A stretch of 52,326 nt of DNA, from assembly GCA_947624515.1 (NCBI GenBank), contig CANQKN010000003.1:1-52326 (forward strand). Reading direction: 5' to 3'. The notes beneath the pieces were generated by a model. That model saw nothing but the letters and a program-made list of their open reading frames with translations, did not search any database and was not told the DNA's origin. This document shows positions 16,216-24,955 of the stretch, in pieces. A program made the translations under genes and the position numbers. How positions within the stretch are numbered: position 1 is the stretch's first letter; each line of letters starts with the position of its first letter. The stretch is from an uncultured Bacilli bacterium. GTDB taxonomy: Bacteria; Bacillota_I; Bacilli_A; RF39; UBA660.

Positions 16216-16244
16216 AATATAACAAAAAAAAGCATTTCTGTAAA
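16216..16244 (-). promoter_or_regulatory. Promoter of rpsF, with -35 box inside the upstream terminator
   Basis: On the reverse strand TTTACA (239-244) and TATATT (216-221) are 17 bases apart. The -35 box is formed by the loop and one arm of the terminator of the preceding dehydrogenase gene. Confidence 0.65.
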
Positions 16245-16253
16245 TGCTTTTTT
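16224..16253 (-). terminator. Terminator after the alcohol dehydrogenase gene
   Basis: AGCATTT (16231-16237) and AAATGCT (16242-16248) pair around a 4-base loop. T-tracts on both strands make it potentially bidirectional. On the reverse strand it ends the dehydrogenase transcript. Confidence 0.8.
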
Positions 16254-16269
16254 AATATTTTTTTCTATT

Positions 16270-17295
16270 TTATTTATTAGGATCTACTAATATCTTAACA
16301 GCAGAATCTGTTCCAGATGTTAATCTTTCATAAGATGCTTGTACTTGATCTAGACCAACGATATCATCAATAAATTTTGTTGCTTCTACTTGTTTGCTAG
16401 CAATTAAATCAATACAAGTTCTAAATTCTTCTTTGGTATAACCTATGGCACCTAATACTTTTAATTCCTTCATAACAGCCATTACCGTATATGTTGAAAT
16501 ATCTTTGGTAGATACTCCTACTAACACAACAGTTCCACCCGGTTTTACTAAAGTTAAAGCACTATTTACAGCAGGAGCATTTCCGACACATTCAATTACT
16601 ACATCAAATCCTCCTTTTGTTTTTTCTAATAAGGTTAGTACTGTATTTTCTAATTTTGCATCATACCATTCATCTGCTACTTGTAATGATACTGACTTTT
16701 TACCTCTTTCTGGATTGGTTTCTGTTAATGCTACAAGACTCGCTCCTTCTTTTTTGGCAAACATGGCAGATACTAAACCAATGATTCCACCACCAATTAC
16801 TAAAACTTTAGCTCCTACTTTGATATCTGCTAAGTGAATTGCATGTAGTCCTACAGCAGTTGGTTCTACCATAGCTCCTTCTTCAAATGTCATAGTATCT
16901 GGTATTTGATATACCATATCGCTCCTTACTTTTAACATAGGAGCTAATCCTCCAGGATAGTCCATAGATAATCCTACAGCATGTGTCCATGTATCCTTAC
17001 AATACTGAACATTTCCTGTTTGGCAGCTATCACATTCTAAACATGGTGAAATTGGTAATGCTGTTACACGATCTCCTACTTTTAAATCTTGTCTAGAACC
17101 AGGATTTACTACAGTACCACTAAATTCATGTCCCATAATTAATCCTTTTGGTTCTCCATTTTCCCAGTAATGAATATCAGAACCACAAATTCCTGTTTTT
17201 GCTACTTTAATTAGAATGTCTTTTTGACTAGGAATTGGTTCTTCTACTTCCTTTATTTCAAATTCTCTGATTCCTTTAATAGCAACTGCTTTCAT
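16270..17295 (-). CDS. Zinc-dependent alcohol/polyol dehydrogenase (MDR family)
   Basis: The 341-residue NAD(P)-dependent dehydrogenase is of the sorbitol/butanediol/threonine dehydrogenase branch. The catalytic zinc site has C37 in GICGSDIHYW and H56-E57 in GHEFSG. The structural zinc site has four cysteines at 85, 88, 91 and 99. The Rossmann cofactor loop is VIGGGIIGLVSAMFAKKEGA. The acidic residue after strand 2 (TETNPERGK) fits NAD use. It would oxidise a secondary alcohol or polyol to the ketone; the exact substrate cannot be read from sequence. AGGAGGCTAAATT precedes the start. It stands alone between two terminators. Confidence 0.85.
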   Translation of the reverse strand: MKAVAIKGIREFEIKEVEEPIPSQKDILIKVAKTGICGSDIHYWENGEPKGLIMGHEFSGTVVNPGSRQDLKVGDRVTALPISPCLECDSCQTGNVQYCKDTWTHAVGLSMDYPGGLAPMLKVRSDMVYQIPDTMTFEEGAMVEPTAVGLHAIHLADIKVGAKVLVIGGGIIGLVSAMFAKKEGASLVALTETNPERGKKSVSLQVADEWYDAKLENTVLTLLEKTKGGFDVVIECVGNAPAVNSALTLVKPGGTVVLVGVSTKDISTYTVMAVMKELKVLGAIGYTKEEFRTCIDLIASKQVEATKFIDDIVGLDQVQASYERLTSGTDSAVKILVDPNK

Positions 17296-17383
17296 AATTT
17301 AGCCTCCTATTTTTATTGTAAACATTTTTCTCATAATTTAAAAGTAAGAATCTGAAATATTCCTGTTTCTTTACACTTTTATT

Positions 17384-17411
17384 CAAAAAAAAGATGACTT
17401 TTAGTCATCTG
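17384..17411 (-). terminator. Terminator after the BI-1 family gene
   Basis: On the reverse strand AGATGACT and AGTCATCT pair around three bases and are followed by eight Ts. The hairpin includes the end of the coding region. Confidence 0.8.
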
Positions 17412-18042
17412 ATTTTCCAAGTAATCTTAATAAATCAATAAAGATATTAATAAAATCTAGATATAATTGAAAAGCACCAAATATTGCTAAATTGCTCTCT
17501 TCCATTACTCCATCCATCTTTTTGATTTTTTGGATATCGTAAGCGATAAAACCGATAAAGATTATAATACTAATTATAGATAGTATAATATCAAAAGTTT
17601 CATTTTTTAAAAATAGATTAACAATTACACATAAAATAACTCCTATTAACATCATCATTAGGAAAGATCCTATTTTACTTAAATCTATTTTAGTATAATG
17701 GCCAATTAAGGCAAATATTAAGAATAGTAAAGCTGTTATTGCAAAAACCATAATGATCGATTCTAATTGATATACAACAAATAATGAAGAGAACGTTAAA
17801 CCACTAAAGAAAGTATATAATAAATAACTAATTTTAGCGGTAGTTGGTTGCATTTTATGAATTCTTATGGATAAAAAGATAGCAAGGCCTAGTTCTATTA
17901 AAACAAAGATCCAGTAATATCCTTTCATAAAAATAACAGAAAAAGCATCTTTATTAGTTGCTGTATAAGCACCTGTGATAAAAGTTACTAATAATCCAAT
18001 AAATAACCATATATAAACTTTAGAATAAATTTTATTTTCCAT
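17401..18042 (-). CDS. Bax inhibitor-1 (BI-1/TMBIM, YbhL-like) membrane protein
   Basis: The 213-residue integral membrane protein has seven hydrophobic segments (for example YIWLFIGLLVTFITGAY, FAITALLFLIFALIG, IILSIISIIIFIGFIAYDIQ). The ending FIAYDIQKIKKMDG, with FQLYLDFINIFIDLLRLLGK after it, is typical of bacterial BI-1 proteins, where paired aspartates form a pH-sensitive calcium-leak switch. Both aspartates are present (YDIQ and LDFIN). The physiological role in bacteria is poorly defined. AAAGGGGAATCGTTT precedes the ATG. It follows the unknown gene at 18068-18772 by 25 bases and may be co-transcribed with it. Confidence 0.9.
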   Translation of the reverse strand: MENKIYSKVYIWLFIGLLVTFITGAYTATNKDAFSVIFMKGYYWIFVLIELGLAIFLSIRIHKMQPTTAKISYLLYTFFSGLTFSSLFVVYQLESIIMVFAITALLFLIFALIGHYTKIDLSKIGSFLMMMLIGVILCVIVNLFLKNETFDIILSIISIIIFIGFIAYDIQKIKKMDGVMEESNLAIFGAFQLYLDFINIFIDLLRLLGKSDD

Positions 18043-18067
18043 AAACGATTCCCCTTTAAATACTATT

Positions 18068-18772
18068 TTATTTTTCTTCTTTGCTAATTATTAATTTTTT
18101 ATATAATGATTCTGATATATTTGGGTTGAAACTTTCAGAATTAGTAGCTTGAAAGAAGGCTTGAATTTGTTCATATAATTGTTGAAATTCTTCTAATTCT
18201 AATATTTCTATTTTAGCTACTTCTTTTAAATGAATGCATTTTAAGACTTCAGAATAATATTCTAAATCTGATTTTTGATTTTTATTTTTTTCTTGATAAA
18301 TTTTATAATCTTTTAGTTCTTGTTTGACTCTTTCTAATTCTTCTACATTAATATCATCTAGTTCCTGCTCAGATAAGGTTTTTAATTTTGCTTTTAAGTT
18401 ATTTTGAACTTGAGGCTTTTTCTCCTCTGCAACGGGATTTCTTAATTGAGAAATGACACTGGTATTACCAGCTAATAAACTCCTTATCAATGTTACTAAT
18501 TTTGTATCTTGATATTCATCATAATCAAATTGATAATAACTTACTTCTAAATCATTAGCAGTTGTAGGATTAGCCTGTTTTCCTAGATATTTAAAATTAT
18601 AATTCTTAATATGAAAATCAGAAACATCAGGTAATTTGCTTGATTGATATGATTTATGAATAATTTCTCCGCATTCATTAACGATTATTTTAATGAAATC
18701 TTCTAATTTCTTTCTATCTAAATTTACCTCATATTTTATTAAACTTTGTTCTGTCTGTTCTATATAGTACAT
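18068..18772 (-). CDS. Protein of unknown function downstream of ychF
   Basis: The 234-residue soluble protein has no family I recognise. The N-terminal 80 residues look like an alpha/beta domain (MYYIEQTEQSLIKYEVNLDR, later FHIKNYNFKYLG). The middle (about 115-200) is strongly charged and probably coiled coil, with many Glu/Lys heptads (LSEQELDDINVEELERVKQE). No catalytic motif, signal peptide or membrane span is seen. A longer frame starts 16 codons upstream, but GGAGGTTTAGGT sits directly before the ATG at 18772. It lies 13 bases after ychF, so it is probably part of that transcript. Confidence 0.75.
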   Translation of the reverse strand: MYYIEQTEQSLIKYEVNLDRKKLEDFIKIIVNECGEIIHKSYQSSKLPDVSDFHIKNYNFKYLGKQANPTTANDLEVSYYQFDYDEYQDTKLVTLIRSLLAGNTSVISQLRNPVAEEKKPQVQNNLKAKLKTLSEQELDDINVEELERVKQELKDYKIYQEKNKNQKSDLEYYSEVLKCIHLKEVAKIEILELEEFQQLYEQIQAFFQATNSESFNPNISESLYKKLIISKEEK

Positions 18773-18785
18773 ACCTAAACCTCCC

Positions 18786-19886
18786 TTATACATTAAATCT
18801 AAAATGACAGATGTCGCCATCTTGCATTAGATAATCCTTTCCTTCTAATCGAGCTTTTCCTGCTTCTTTTACTTTTAGTTCACTTCCACAAGATATTAAA
18901 TCTTCGTAAGACATTACTTCTGCTCGAATAAATCCTTTTTCAAAATCAGTATGAATAATTCCTGCACATTCCTTAGCATTCATTCCTTTTTTGAAAGTCC
19001 ATGCTCTTACCTCATCTGTTCCTACTGTAAAGTAGGTTGCTAGTCCTAATAAATCGTAAGTAGCTTTTATTAATTGATCTAATCCACTCATTTCAATTCC
19101 TAGAGCTTCTAACATTTCTTTATGATCTTTATCATCTAATTGACTTAGTTCTTCTTCTATTTTAGCACAAACCTTAATTACTTTAGCATTTTCTTTGTTG
19201 GCATATTCTTTTACTATTTTTACATAATCGTTATCTGCTTCTGCTACCTCTTCTTCATTAATATTAGCCATATAAATAATTGGTTTTAGTGTTAAGAAAT
19301 TATAAGATTTGATAGCCTGCTTTTCTTCTTTCGTAAAATCAACTGTTCTTAATGGTTGATTTTTTTCTAGGGCTTCTTTTGCTTTGATCAGAGCATCTAA
19401 TTCTACTAATTCATCTTTATCTTTCGTAGTTCTTACTTTTTTTTCTATTTTTTCGATTCGATTACCAATACTCTCTAAATCAGCTAGTACTAATTCTAAA
19501 TTGATAATTTCAATGTCGCGAAGTGGATCAACTTTTCCTTCTACATGAATGATATCACTATTTTCAAAACATCTTACTACTTCAACAATGGCATCTGTTT
19601 CCCTAATATGAGATAAGAATTTATTTCCTAATCCTTCGCCTTGACTAGCACCTTTTACTAATCCTGCAATATCAGTAAACTCAAAAGCAGTTGGTATCAG
19701 TCTTTCTGGATGATACATTTCATTTAAAGTATCTAATCTTTCATCCGGAACAGTTACAACTCCTACATTTGGTTCAATGGTAGCAAATGGATAATTTGCT
19801 GCGAGAATACTTTTCTTGGTAATGGCATTAAATAAAGTAGATTTTCCTACATTGGGTAAGCCTACAATTCCTGCTGTTAATCCCAT
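18786..19886 (-). CDS. ychF: Ribosome-associated P-loop ATPase YchF (OLA1 family)
   Basis: YchF is a TRAFAC-class NTPase that hydrolyses ATP rather than GTP and binds ribosomes, with links to stress and translation control. The 366-residue length is standard. G1 is GLPNVGKST at the N-terminus. G3 is DIAGLVKGASQGEGLGNKFL. The NxxE in place of NKxD (YMANINEEE) explains ATP preference. The C-terminal TGS domain ends LMQDGDICHFRFNV. This neighbourhood, parB-parA side of the origin with ychF nearby, is usual for Bacilli. Confidence 0.96.
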   Translation of the reverse strand: MGLTAGIVGLPNVGKSTLFNAITKKSILAANYPFATIEPNVGVVTVPDERLDTLNEMYHPERLIPTAFEFTDIAGLVKGASQGEGLGNKFLSHIRETDAIVEVVRCFENSDIIHVEGKVDPLRDIEIINLELVLADLESIGNRIEKIEKKVRTTKDKDELVELDALIKAKEALEKNQPLRTVDFTKEEKQAIKSYNFLTLKPIIYMANINEEEVAEADNDYVKIVKEYANKENAKVIKVCAKIEEELSQLDDKDHKEMLEALGIEMSGLDQLIKATYDLLGLATYFTVGTDEVRAWTFKKGMNAKECAGIIHTDFEKGFIRAEVMSYEDLISCGSELKVKEAGKARLEGKDYLMQDGDICHFRFNV

Positions 19887-20007
19887 CTTTATCCCTCATT
19901 TCTTATTTAGTATTATATCATGTAATCTATGATTTTTAAATTTTTTATAAATGTTTCTGTTTTTCTGTAATTGGAAATAAACTTTCTTTCCTTTCTAAGA
20001 TCTTTTC

Positions 20008-20187
20008 TATGGATACATTCGTACCATTATAATGGATATAGCTGATTCATAAAAATAAAAGAAATGTTTATATAATATATTTTTTTTGATATTGAAAAGT
20101 ATTTTTTCCATGTGGTGCATTGGTATGGTTAGTAATTCCAATCATGCATGCAAGCTCACGTACACTAACGCATCGATAAACTAGCAT
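20008..20187 (-). pseudogene. Degraded small gene upstream of the transporter terminator
   Basis: A start with a good binding site (GAGGTGATACG then ATG at 20185-20187) opens a 39-codon frame, MLVYRCVSVRELACMIGITN then HTNAPHGKNTFQYQKKYII, ending at 20068. The next frame continues as YKHFFYFYESAISIIMVRMY and stops at 20008. The first part reads like the natural start of a protein, and the second looks like its continuation after a shift. I therefore call this a frameshifted remnant rather than a 39-residue gene. I do not recognise the family with confidence. The rest of the 19887-20254 gap shows only AT-rich sequence. Confidence 0.45.
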
Positions 20188-20232
20188 CGTATCACCTCAA
20201 TTTGATTACGACTTATTATAAATTATTATAAG

Positions 20233-20257
20233 AAAAAAAGCAAGAAATTCTTGCTTA
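20233..20257 (-). terminator. Terminator of the AbgT transporter gene
   Basis: On the reverse strand AGCAAGAA and TTCTTGCT form an 8-bp stem followed by seven Ts, overlapping the stop codon. Confidence 0.8.
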
Positions 20258-21868
20258 CAAAGTTGGATAAATATTGGTTCCTACTGGTAATCCTGTTAAA
20301 TACCACAATAGAATGATGGCTAACCATACAAAACTGATAATAAGACAGTATGGCATAATTAATCTTAAAGATCTTCCTATTGTGATTGGTCTTTTCTTAT
20401 TTGGATTATAAATATTTAGGTAACCTACAAATATAACGAAATAAGTTAATAACGGAGTAATTCCTTTTGTCATAGAATCTGTTGCTCTTAAAATAAATTG
20501 AGTAAACTCTGGTGAAATATTAGCTTGCATTAATTTTGGTACCATGATAGGTGCTAATATTAACCATTTAGCTGTTGGTGTTGTATTAAATAAATTAATA
20601 ATGATTAAGATAAAAACAACTAAAATAATTAATGGAATTCCACTAATATCCAACTTACTAATTAAGTTAGCTCCCCATGCTGTTAGTATGGTATCAATGT
20701 TCGTTTTTCTAAATACTGCTATTAACTGTGTAGCAAAGAACACCATAGGAATTAAAGCTGTTACCTCTGTCATATATTTACTTGCTTCTGTTAATAATTC
20801 TTTATCATTTTTTATTGTTTTAGCACCAAAACCATAGGCAAGTCCTGTAGTAATAAAAAATAAGGAAACCATGTAAGTAAAACCATCTTGGAAATAAGAA
20901 TTTGGTCCAAATACTTGACCTAAGTAAGTAGCTTCATTCATATCTAATAACATACCAGAAAAAGGTAAGTTAGGAATTAATGAATAAATAAATATAAGAG
21001 CAAAAATAATAGCAGTAATGGTAGCATATTTCATTCCCTTTTTCTCATGGATTTCAGCAGCTAATTTTCTTTGTTCTTCTTCTTCCACATTTTCAATAAT
21101 TTCTATTTCTCCTGTTCGAATGAAATCATTATTATCTTTGTAACGACCTAATTTAGGAATAATTACCTTTTCAATAATTATGGTACCAACTATTGATAAA
21201 ATAATAGATGTCGTAATAATGATAATTAAATTAGAAGACAAAGAAACATGATAACTAGCATCAATTAACTTTGCTGCTGTTTCTGTTGTGGATATTAAAT
21301 TTACTTCCATTGATCCTACAAATAAAGTTACACCATAACCAAATGCAACTCCACAGAAAGCTGCAATAATTCCAGCTAATGGATTTCTATTATTTTTTAA
21401 AAATACTAAAGCAGCAATGGGAATTAATATTACATATCCAATATCATTAATTAAACTTGCTATCGTTGCTAGAAAAATCACGATAAATGTTATTTTCTTA
21501 TTGTCAATTTTTACTAATACTCTCTTAATAAAAGCATCTAATAATCCTGTTGCTTGGGCTATTGATAATCCAATTAATGAAATTAGTAAAGTACTTAATG
21601 TGGTAAAACTGATAAAGTTTCTAGCTGCATTACTGATTATATACTTTAATCCACTGAAATTAAATAAATTTTCTACTGTTGCTAAAGTATTTTCTAATTG
21701 ACCTGTTGCAACATTAACTGTAGAGTATGTTGCTTGCATCTGTAATAAAGAACAAATTCCACTTATTATCATTACTAAAAAAGTTAATAAAATGTAAGCT
21801 GTAACTGGATGTAGATAAAACTTTTTTAATCTCCATCTTTTTTTCTGTTTCATATTATCAATTTTCAC
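20255..21868 (-). CDS. AbgT-family transporter
   Basis: The 537-residue polytopic membrane protein has about 11-13 hydrophobic segments. Family marks are the N-terminal LHPVTAYILLTFLVMIISGI, the LLISLIGLSIAQATGLLDAF segment, GVAFGYGVTLFVGSMEVNLI, and a C-terminal block with TTPTAKWLILAPIMVPKLMQ then TDSMTKGITPLLTYF. These match AbgT proteins (p-aminobenzoyl-glutamate uptake; antimetabolite efflux in some members). A charged cytoplasmic loop covers about residues 245-275. The start overlaps the end of the DUF951 gene by 11 bases. The real substrate is uncertain. Confidence 0.85.
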   Translation of the reverse strand: MKIDNMKQKKRWRLKKFYLHPVTAYILLTFLVMIISGICSLLQMQATYSTVNVATGQLENTLATVENLFNFSGLKYIISNAARNFISFTTLSTLLISLIGLSIAQATGLLDAFIKRVLVKIDNKKITFIVIFLATIASLINDIGYVILIPIAALVFLKNNRNPLAGIIAAFCGVAFGYGVTLFVGSMEVNLISTTETAAKLIDASYHVSLSSNLIIIITTSIILSIVGTIIIEKVIIPKLGRYKDNNDFIRTGEIEIIENVEEEEQRKLAAEIHEKKGMKYATITAIIFALIFIYSLIPNLPFSGMLLDMNEATYLGQVFGPNSYFQDGFTYMVSLFFITTGLAYGFGAKTIKNDKELLTEASKYMTEVTALIPMVFFATQLIAVFRKTNIDTILTAWGANLISKLDISGIPLIILVVFILIIINLFNTTPTAKWLILAPIMVPKLMQANISPEFTQFILRATDSMTKGITPLLTYFVIFVGYLNIYNPNKKRPITIGRSLRLIMPYCLIISFVWLAIILLWYLTGLPVGTNIYPTL

Positions 21869-22052
21869 TACTTTCTACTTTTTTTAATTTTCGATTAAAT
21901 TCTATCCTTGGTATCATAACTATCCTTCCACAATAACAGCATTTGATTTTAATATCTGCGCCTAAACGGACGATTTCCCAAAGATTGGTACCACAAGGGT
22001 GTCCTTTTTTCATGATGACTTTATCCTTTAATTTATATTCTTTGTTTTCCAT
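21858..22052 (-). CDS. DUF951 family protein (YyzM-like)
   Basis: The 64-residue protein matches DUF951, a small family found next to parB and ychF in Bacilli. It shows the conserved KKGHPCGTNLWEIVRLGADI, then KIKCCYCGRIVMIPRIEF. The cysteines (one in HPCG, two or three in KCCYCG) may bind zinc. The function is unknown; nucleic-acid binding has been suggested from the ribbon-like layout. GAGGTGAATA precedes the start. It lies 31 bases after parB and overlaps the transporter gene. Confidence 0.9.
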   Translation of the reverse strand: MENKEYKLKDKVIMKKGHPCGTNLWEIVRLGADIKIKCCYCGRIVMIPRIEFNRKLKKVESSEN

Positions 22053-22083
22053 TATTCACCTCATTTTGTGATATGGTTATATT

Positions 22084-22965
22084 TTAATCATCTAATCCCA
22101 TAATTTCTAAAATTCTATTTAAATCATTGAAATTAACAAAATGTAGTTCTACTTTATTGTTTTTTATTTTTACTTTTGTTCCAAATTTTTCTGATAATTC
22201 TTCTTCTATATTTTTATATTCATTTGGTTTTTGTTCATGTCTTATTTGGATATTTTTTCTTTCTAAAGTAGTATCATGAGATAATTCTTCTATTTCACGA
22301 ACACTTAATCCATCTACTACTACTTTTTCAGCAAGCTCTACTACTTTATTATTATCTTCTATTTTACTAAGAACACGAGCATGACTCATAGAAAGTTTTC
22401 CGGATATAATCATATCTTTTACTTTTTCTGGTAATGTTAATAATCCTAGCATATTGGTAATATGACTTCTACTTTTTCCTAATCTATGGGCTAATTCTTC
22501 TTGAGTTAGTGATAATTCTTCTAATAATTTTTTATAAGCTAAAGCTTCTTCTAACGCATTTAAATTTTCTCTTTGTAGATTTTCTAACAATGCGATTTCC
22601 ATCATATCTTGATCTGAAAAATTTCTAATAATAGCGGGGATTGTTTCCTTTCCTGCTATTTTAGATGCTTTTACTCTTCTTTCACCTGCTATGATTTCAT
22701 AACCTTTAATACTAGGCTTTACAATAATTGGTTGAAAGACACCATGTTCTTTAATAGATTCTGCTAATTCTTTTAAGGCATTTTCATCAAAATTTTTTCT
22801 TGGCTGATAAGGATTACTTCTTAATTCTGATACAGGAATTTCAACAATTTCTTCATTGGTAGAAGAATTAATGATTTTTTCTTCCATTTTTTCATAATCA
22901 AGAGGTTCATTATTAAATAATTCTTCTAATCCTCTTCCTAGAGCCTTTCTTCTAGATGTTTCCAT
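22084..22965 (-). CDS. parB: Chromosome partitioning protein ParB (Spo0J)
   Basis: ParB is a CTP-dependent DNA clamp loaded at parS sites. It recruits SMC and works with ParA to separate origins. The 293-residue protein begins with the family LGRGLEELF (ParA-activating tail). It then has the CTP-binding N domain with PYQPRKNF and GERRVKA. The helix-turn-helix is LTQEELAHRLGKSRSHITNM. The C-terminal dimerisation end is NDLNRILEIMG. SRSHITN distinguishes it from the Noc paralogue nearby. ATG at 22965 is preferred over a TTG three codons upstream. The start overlaps the end of parA. Three parS sites lie at 40.6-40.8 kb. Confidence 0.95.
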   Translation of the reverse strand: METSRRKALGRGLEELFNNEPLDYEKMEEKIINSSTNEEIVEIPVSELRSNPYQPRKNFDENALKELAESIKEHGVFQPIIVKPSIKGYEIIAGERRVKASKIAGKETIPAIIRNFSDQDMMEIALLENLQRENLNALEEALAYKKLLEELSLTQEELAHRLGKSRSHITNMLGLLTLPEKVKDMIISGKLSMSHARVLSKIEDNNKVVELAEKVVVDGLSVREIEELSHDTTLERKNIQIRHEQKPNEYKNIEEELSEKFGTKVKIKNNKVELHFVNFNDLNRILEIMGLDD

Positions 22966-23740
22966 TTCTCTCAATCACTTCCTTTGCTAAATTTATATAG
23001 GCTTCTGTTGCCCTATGTTTTGGGTCATAAGCTATTATTGGTTTTCCATGAGAAGGAGCTTCTGTTAATTTAACAAGTCTTGGAATAATAGTGTTATATA
23101 CTCTTTCTTTAAAAAATCTACGAATATCTTCTACTACTTCTAATCCAAGTAAAGTTCTGGAATCTAGCATAGTTAGTAGGACACCTTCAATATCTAAATT
23201 TGGATTTAAGTTTTTTTGAGCTAACATAATTGTATTAAGTAATTGAGTAATTCCTTCTAACGCAAAAAATTCACATTGAACTGGGATAATAACAGAATCG
23301 GAAGCAGTTAAGGCATTGGTTGTAATTAAACCTAAAGATGGTGGACAATCAATAATAATATAATTAAATAAATTTTTAATTGGATCTAAATATTGTTTTA
23401 ATTGTGCATTTTTTACAAATCCTTGATTTGTTTTACTTTTTTCCATTAGTTCCATATCTAATCCTGCTAAATTTATAGTTGCAGGTAAAACATATAAATT
23501 TTTATATTTTGTTCTAACAATTGCTTGTGTTATTTCACAGTTTCCTGTTAAAACTTCGTGAATACTATTTTCGATATCTCCTTTATTAATACCAATTCCT
23601 GTTGTTGTATTACCTTGTGGATCAAGATCTATTAATAATACTTTTTTTCCTAAATATGCTAAAGATGCAGAAAGATTAATACTTGTTGTTGTTTTTCCTA
23701 CTCCACCTTTTTGATTTACTAATGAAATAATTTTGCCCAT
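22952..23740 (-). CDS. parA: Chromosome partitioning ATPase ParA (Soj)
   Basis: ParA is a Walker-type ATPase that forms DNA-bound dimers. It drives origin segregation with ParB and in Bacilli modulates DnaA. The 262-residue protein has the deviant Walker A KGGVGKTTTS at residues 11-20, with the signature lysine. Walker A' is LIDLDPQGN and Walker B is YIIIDCPPSLG. GGTGGTAGT precedes the ATG. It overlaps parB by 14 bases, giving a coupled parAB pair. Confidence 0.97.
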   Translation of the reverse strand: MGKIISLVNQKGGVGKTTTSINLSASLAYLGKKVLLIDLDPQGNTTTGIGINKGDIENSIHEVLTGNCEITQAIVRTKYKNLYVLPATINLAGLDMELMEKSKTNQGFVKNAQLKQYLDPIKNLFNYIIIDCPPSLGLITTNALTASDSVIIPVQCEFFALEGITQLLNTIMLAQKNLNPNLDIEGVLLTMLDSRTLLGLEVVEDIRRFFKERVYNTIIPRLVKLTEAPSHGKPIIAYDPKHRATEAYINLAKEVIERNGNI

Positions 23741-23805
23741 ACTACCACCTTTTCTTTGTACTCTTCTATTTTAACAGAAATTGTTTAAATAGGAAATGTT
23801 TTTCG

Positions 23806-23830
23806 AAAAAAAAAGTAGAAGTTCTACTTT
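23806..23830 (-). terminator. Terminator after noc
   Basis: On the reverse strand AAAGTAGAA and TTCTACTTT pair and are followed by a long T-run. It separates noc from parAB. Confidence 0.75.
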
Positions 23831-24816
23831 TATTTATTTTTTTCAATTTTTACTAGGATTTGATAAGTATTTTCAAAATCCATTTCTTCCATACGAATAT
23901 CAAAACCTTTTGTTTCTAATTTCGTTACGGTATTTTTGATTTCACTAATAGCATCTTTTAATGTATAAGAACGGCTGCTTCTTAATAATTGATCTATTTT
24001 TTTCATACTAGAATCTTCTTCATTTATAGTGTTATTGATACTCTTAGAATCGATTTCTTCTTCTAATTCTTCTATTACATCATCCTCATCTAGACTAGGA
24101 AGTGGTAGATCATCAAGAATTTGATCTGAATCATCATATTGATCAGGATTTTTTACTTCTATTTTAGGGCCAGCTTCTGATAAGATGCTATTTTCTTGTA
24201 CTTCAGGTAAAACAGGCTCTCCTTTTAGCACTCTAATTTCATTATCTAAATCCCTTACAGTCATACGATTATTAATAATTTTTCTTAACATATTAATTTG
24301 TTCTTCACTACTATCTAAATTTAATAAACTTCTTGCATGACGTTCTGAAATTTTATCATAAAGAAGTGCTTCTTGTACTTCATCAGGTAAGGATAATAAT
24401 CTCATTTTATTAGCAATGGCTGCTTGGGATTTTCCTAGTGTACGACCTAACTCTTCCTGAGTCATAGAATCTAACTCTAATATTTTTTGATATGTTCTTG
24501 CTTCTTCAATTGCAGTTAAATCTTTTCTTTGAAGATTTTCTAAAAGGGCAACTTTAGAAGCTTCTTTATCATCTAAATTACGGATAATAGCTGGAATTTT
24601 AGTTAATCCTGCTATAACAGATGCTTTATATCTTCTCTCACCTGCTATAATTTCATATTTATCTCCTATTTTTCTAACAATAATTGGTTGAATAATACCA
24701 TGTTCTTTGATAGAATTAGCTAATTCGCTTAGATCGTTTTCATTAAATACTTCTCTTGGTTGAAAACGATTTGGAATAATATCATCTAAATATAATTCTA
24801 CTACTTCTTTATCCAT
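23830..24816 (-). CDS. noc: Nucleoid occlusion protein Noc (ParB paralogue)
   Basis: Noc binds scattered NBS sites as a CTP-dependent clamp and blocks FtsZ assembly over the nucleoid. The 328-residue protein opens with PNRFQPREVF, the Noc form of the ParB N-domain. GERRYKA is the CTP site. The helix-turn-helix MTQEELGRTLGKSQAAIANK, then MRLL, matches Noc (QSTIANKLRLL) rather than ParB. The order rsmG-noc-parA-parB fits. Two oddities are seen. The N-terminal amphipathic membrane helix of Bacillus Noc is missing. A long acidic linker (about residues 205-280, Asp/Glu rich) separates the DNA-binding part from the dimerisation end. ATG at 24816 has AGAGGG at good distance. Three consensus NBS sites are present in the window. 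Confidence 0.9.
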   Translation of the reverse strand: MDKEVVELYLDDIIPNRFQPREVFNENDLSELANSIKEHGIIQPIIVRKIGDKYEIIAGERRYKASVIAGLTKIPAIIRNLDDKEASKVALLENLQRKDLTAIEEARTYQKILELDSMTQEELGRTLGKSQAAIANKMRLLSLPDEVQEALLYDKISERHARSLLNLDSSEEQINMLRKIINNRMTVRDLDNEIRVLKGEPVLPEVQENSILSEAGPKIEVKNPDQYDDSDQILDDLPLPSLDEDDVIEELEEEIDSKSINNTINEEDSSMKKIDQLLRSSRSYTLKDAISEIKNTVTKLETKGFDIRMEEMDFENTYQILVKIEKNK

Positions 24817-24890
24817 AAAATACCCTCTTTTCATTCTTCTTATTCTTTTACACTATATACATTATAGCATAAATTTAGAAGTAGACAAGA

Positions 24891-24919
24891 AAAAAAGTCA
24901 AAATTTGTGGTTTTGACTT
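24891..24919 (-). terminator. Terminator after rsmG
   Basis: AAGTCAAAA (24895-24903) and TTTTGACTT (24911-24919) pair around a 7-base loop. The reverse strand continues into a T-run. Confidence 0.75.
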
Positions 24920-24955
24920 TAAAAAGGCTTCCTTAATAAAATTTTTGCAAATATA

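Noticed and set aside
20068-20187. Intact 39-residue gene
   Set aside because: It has a good start, but sensible coding continues in the next frame after the stop, so a frameshifted remnant explains it better.
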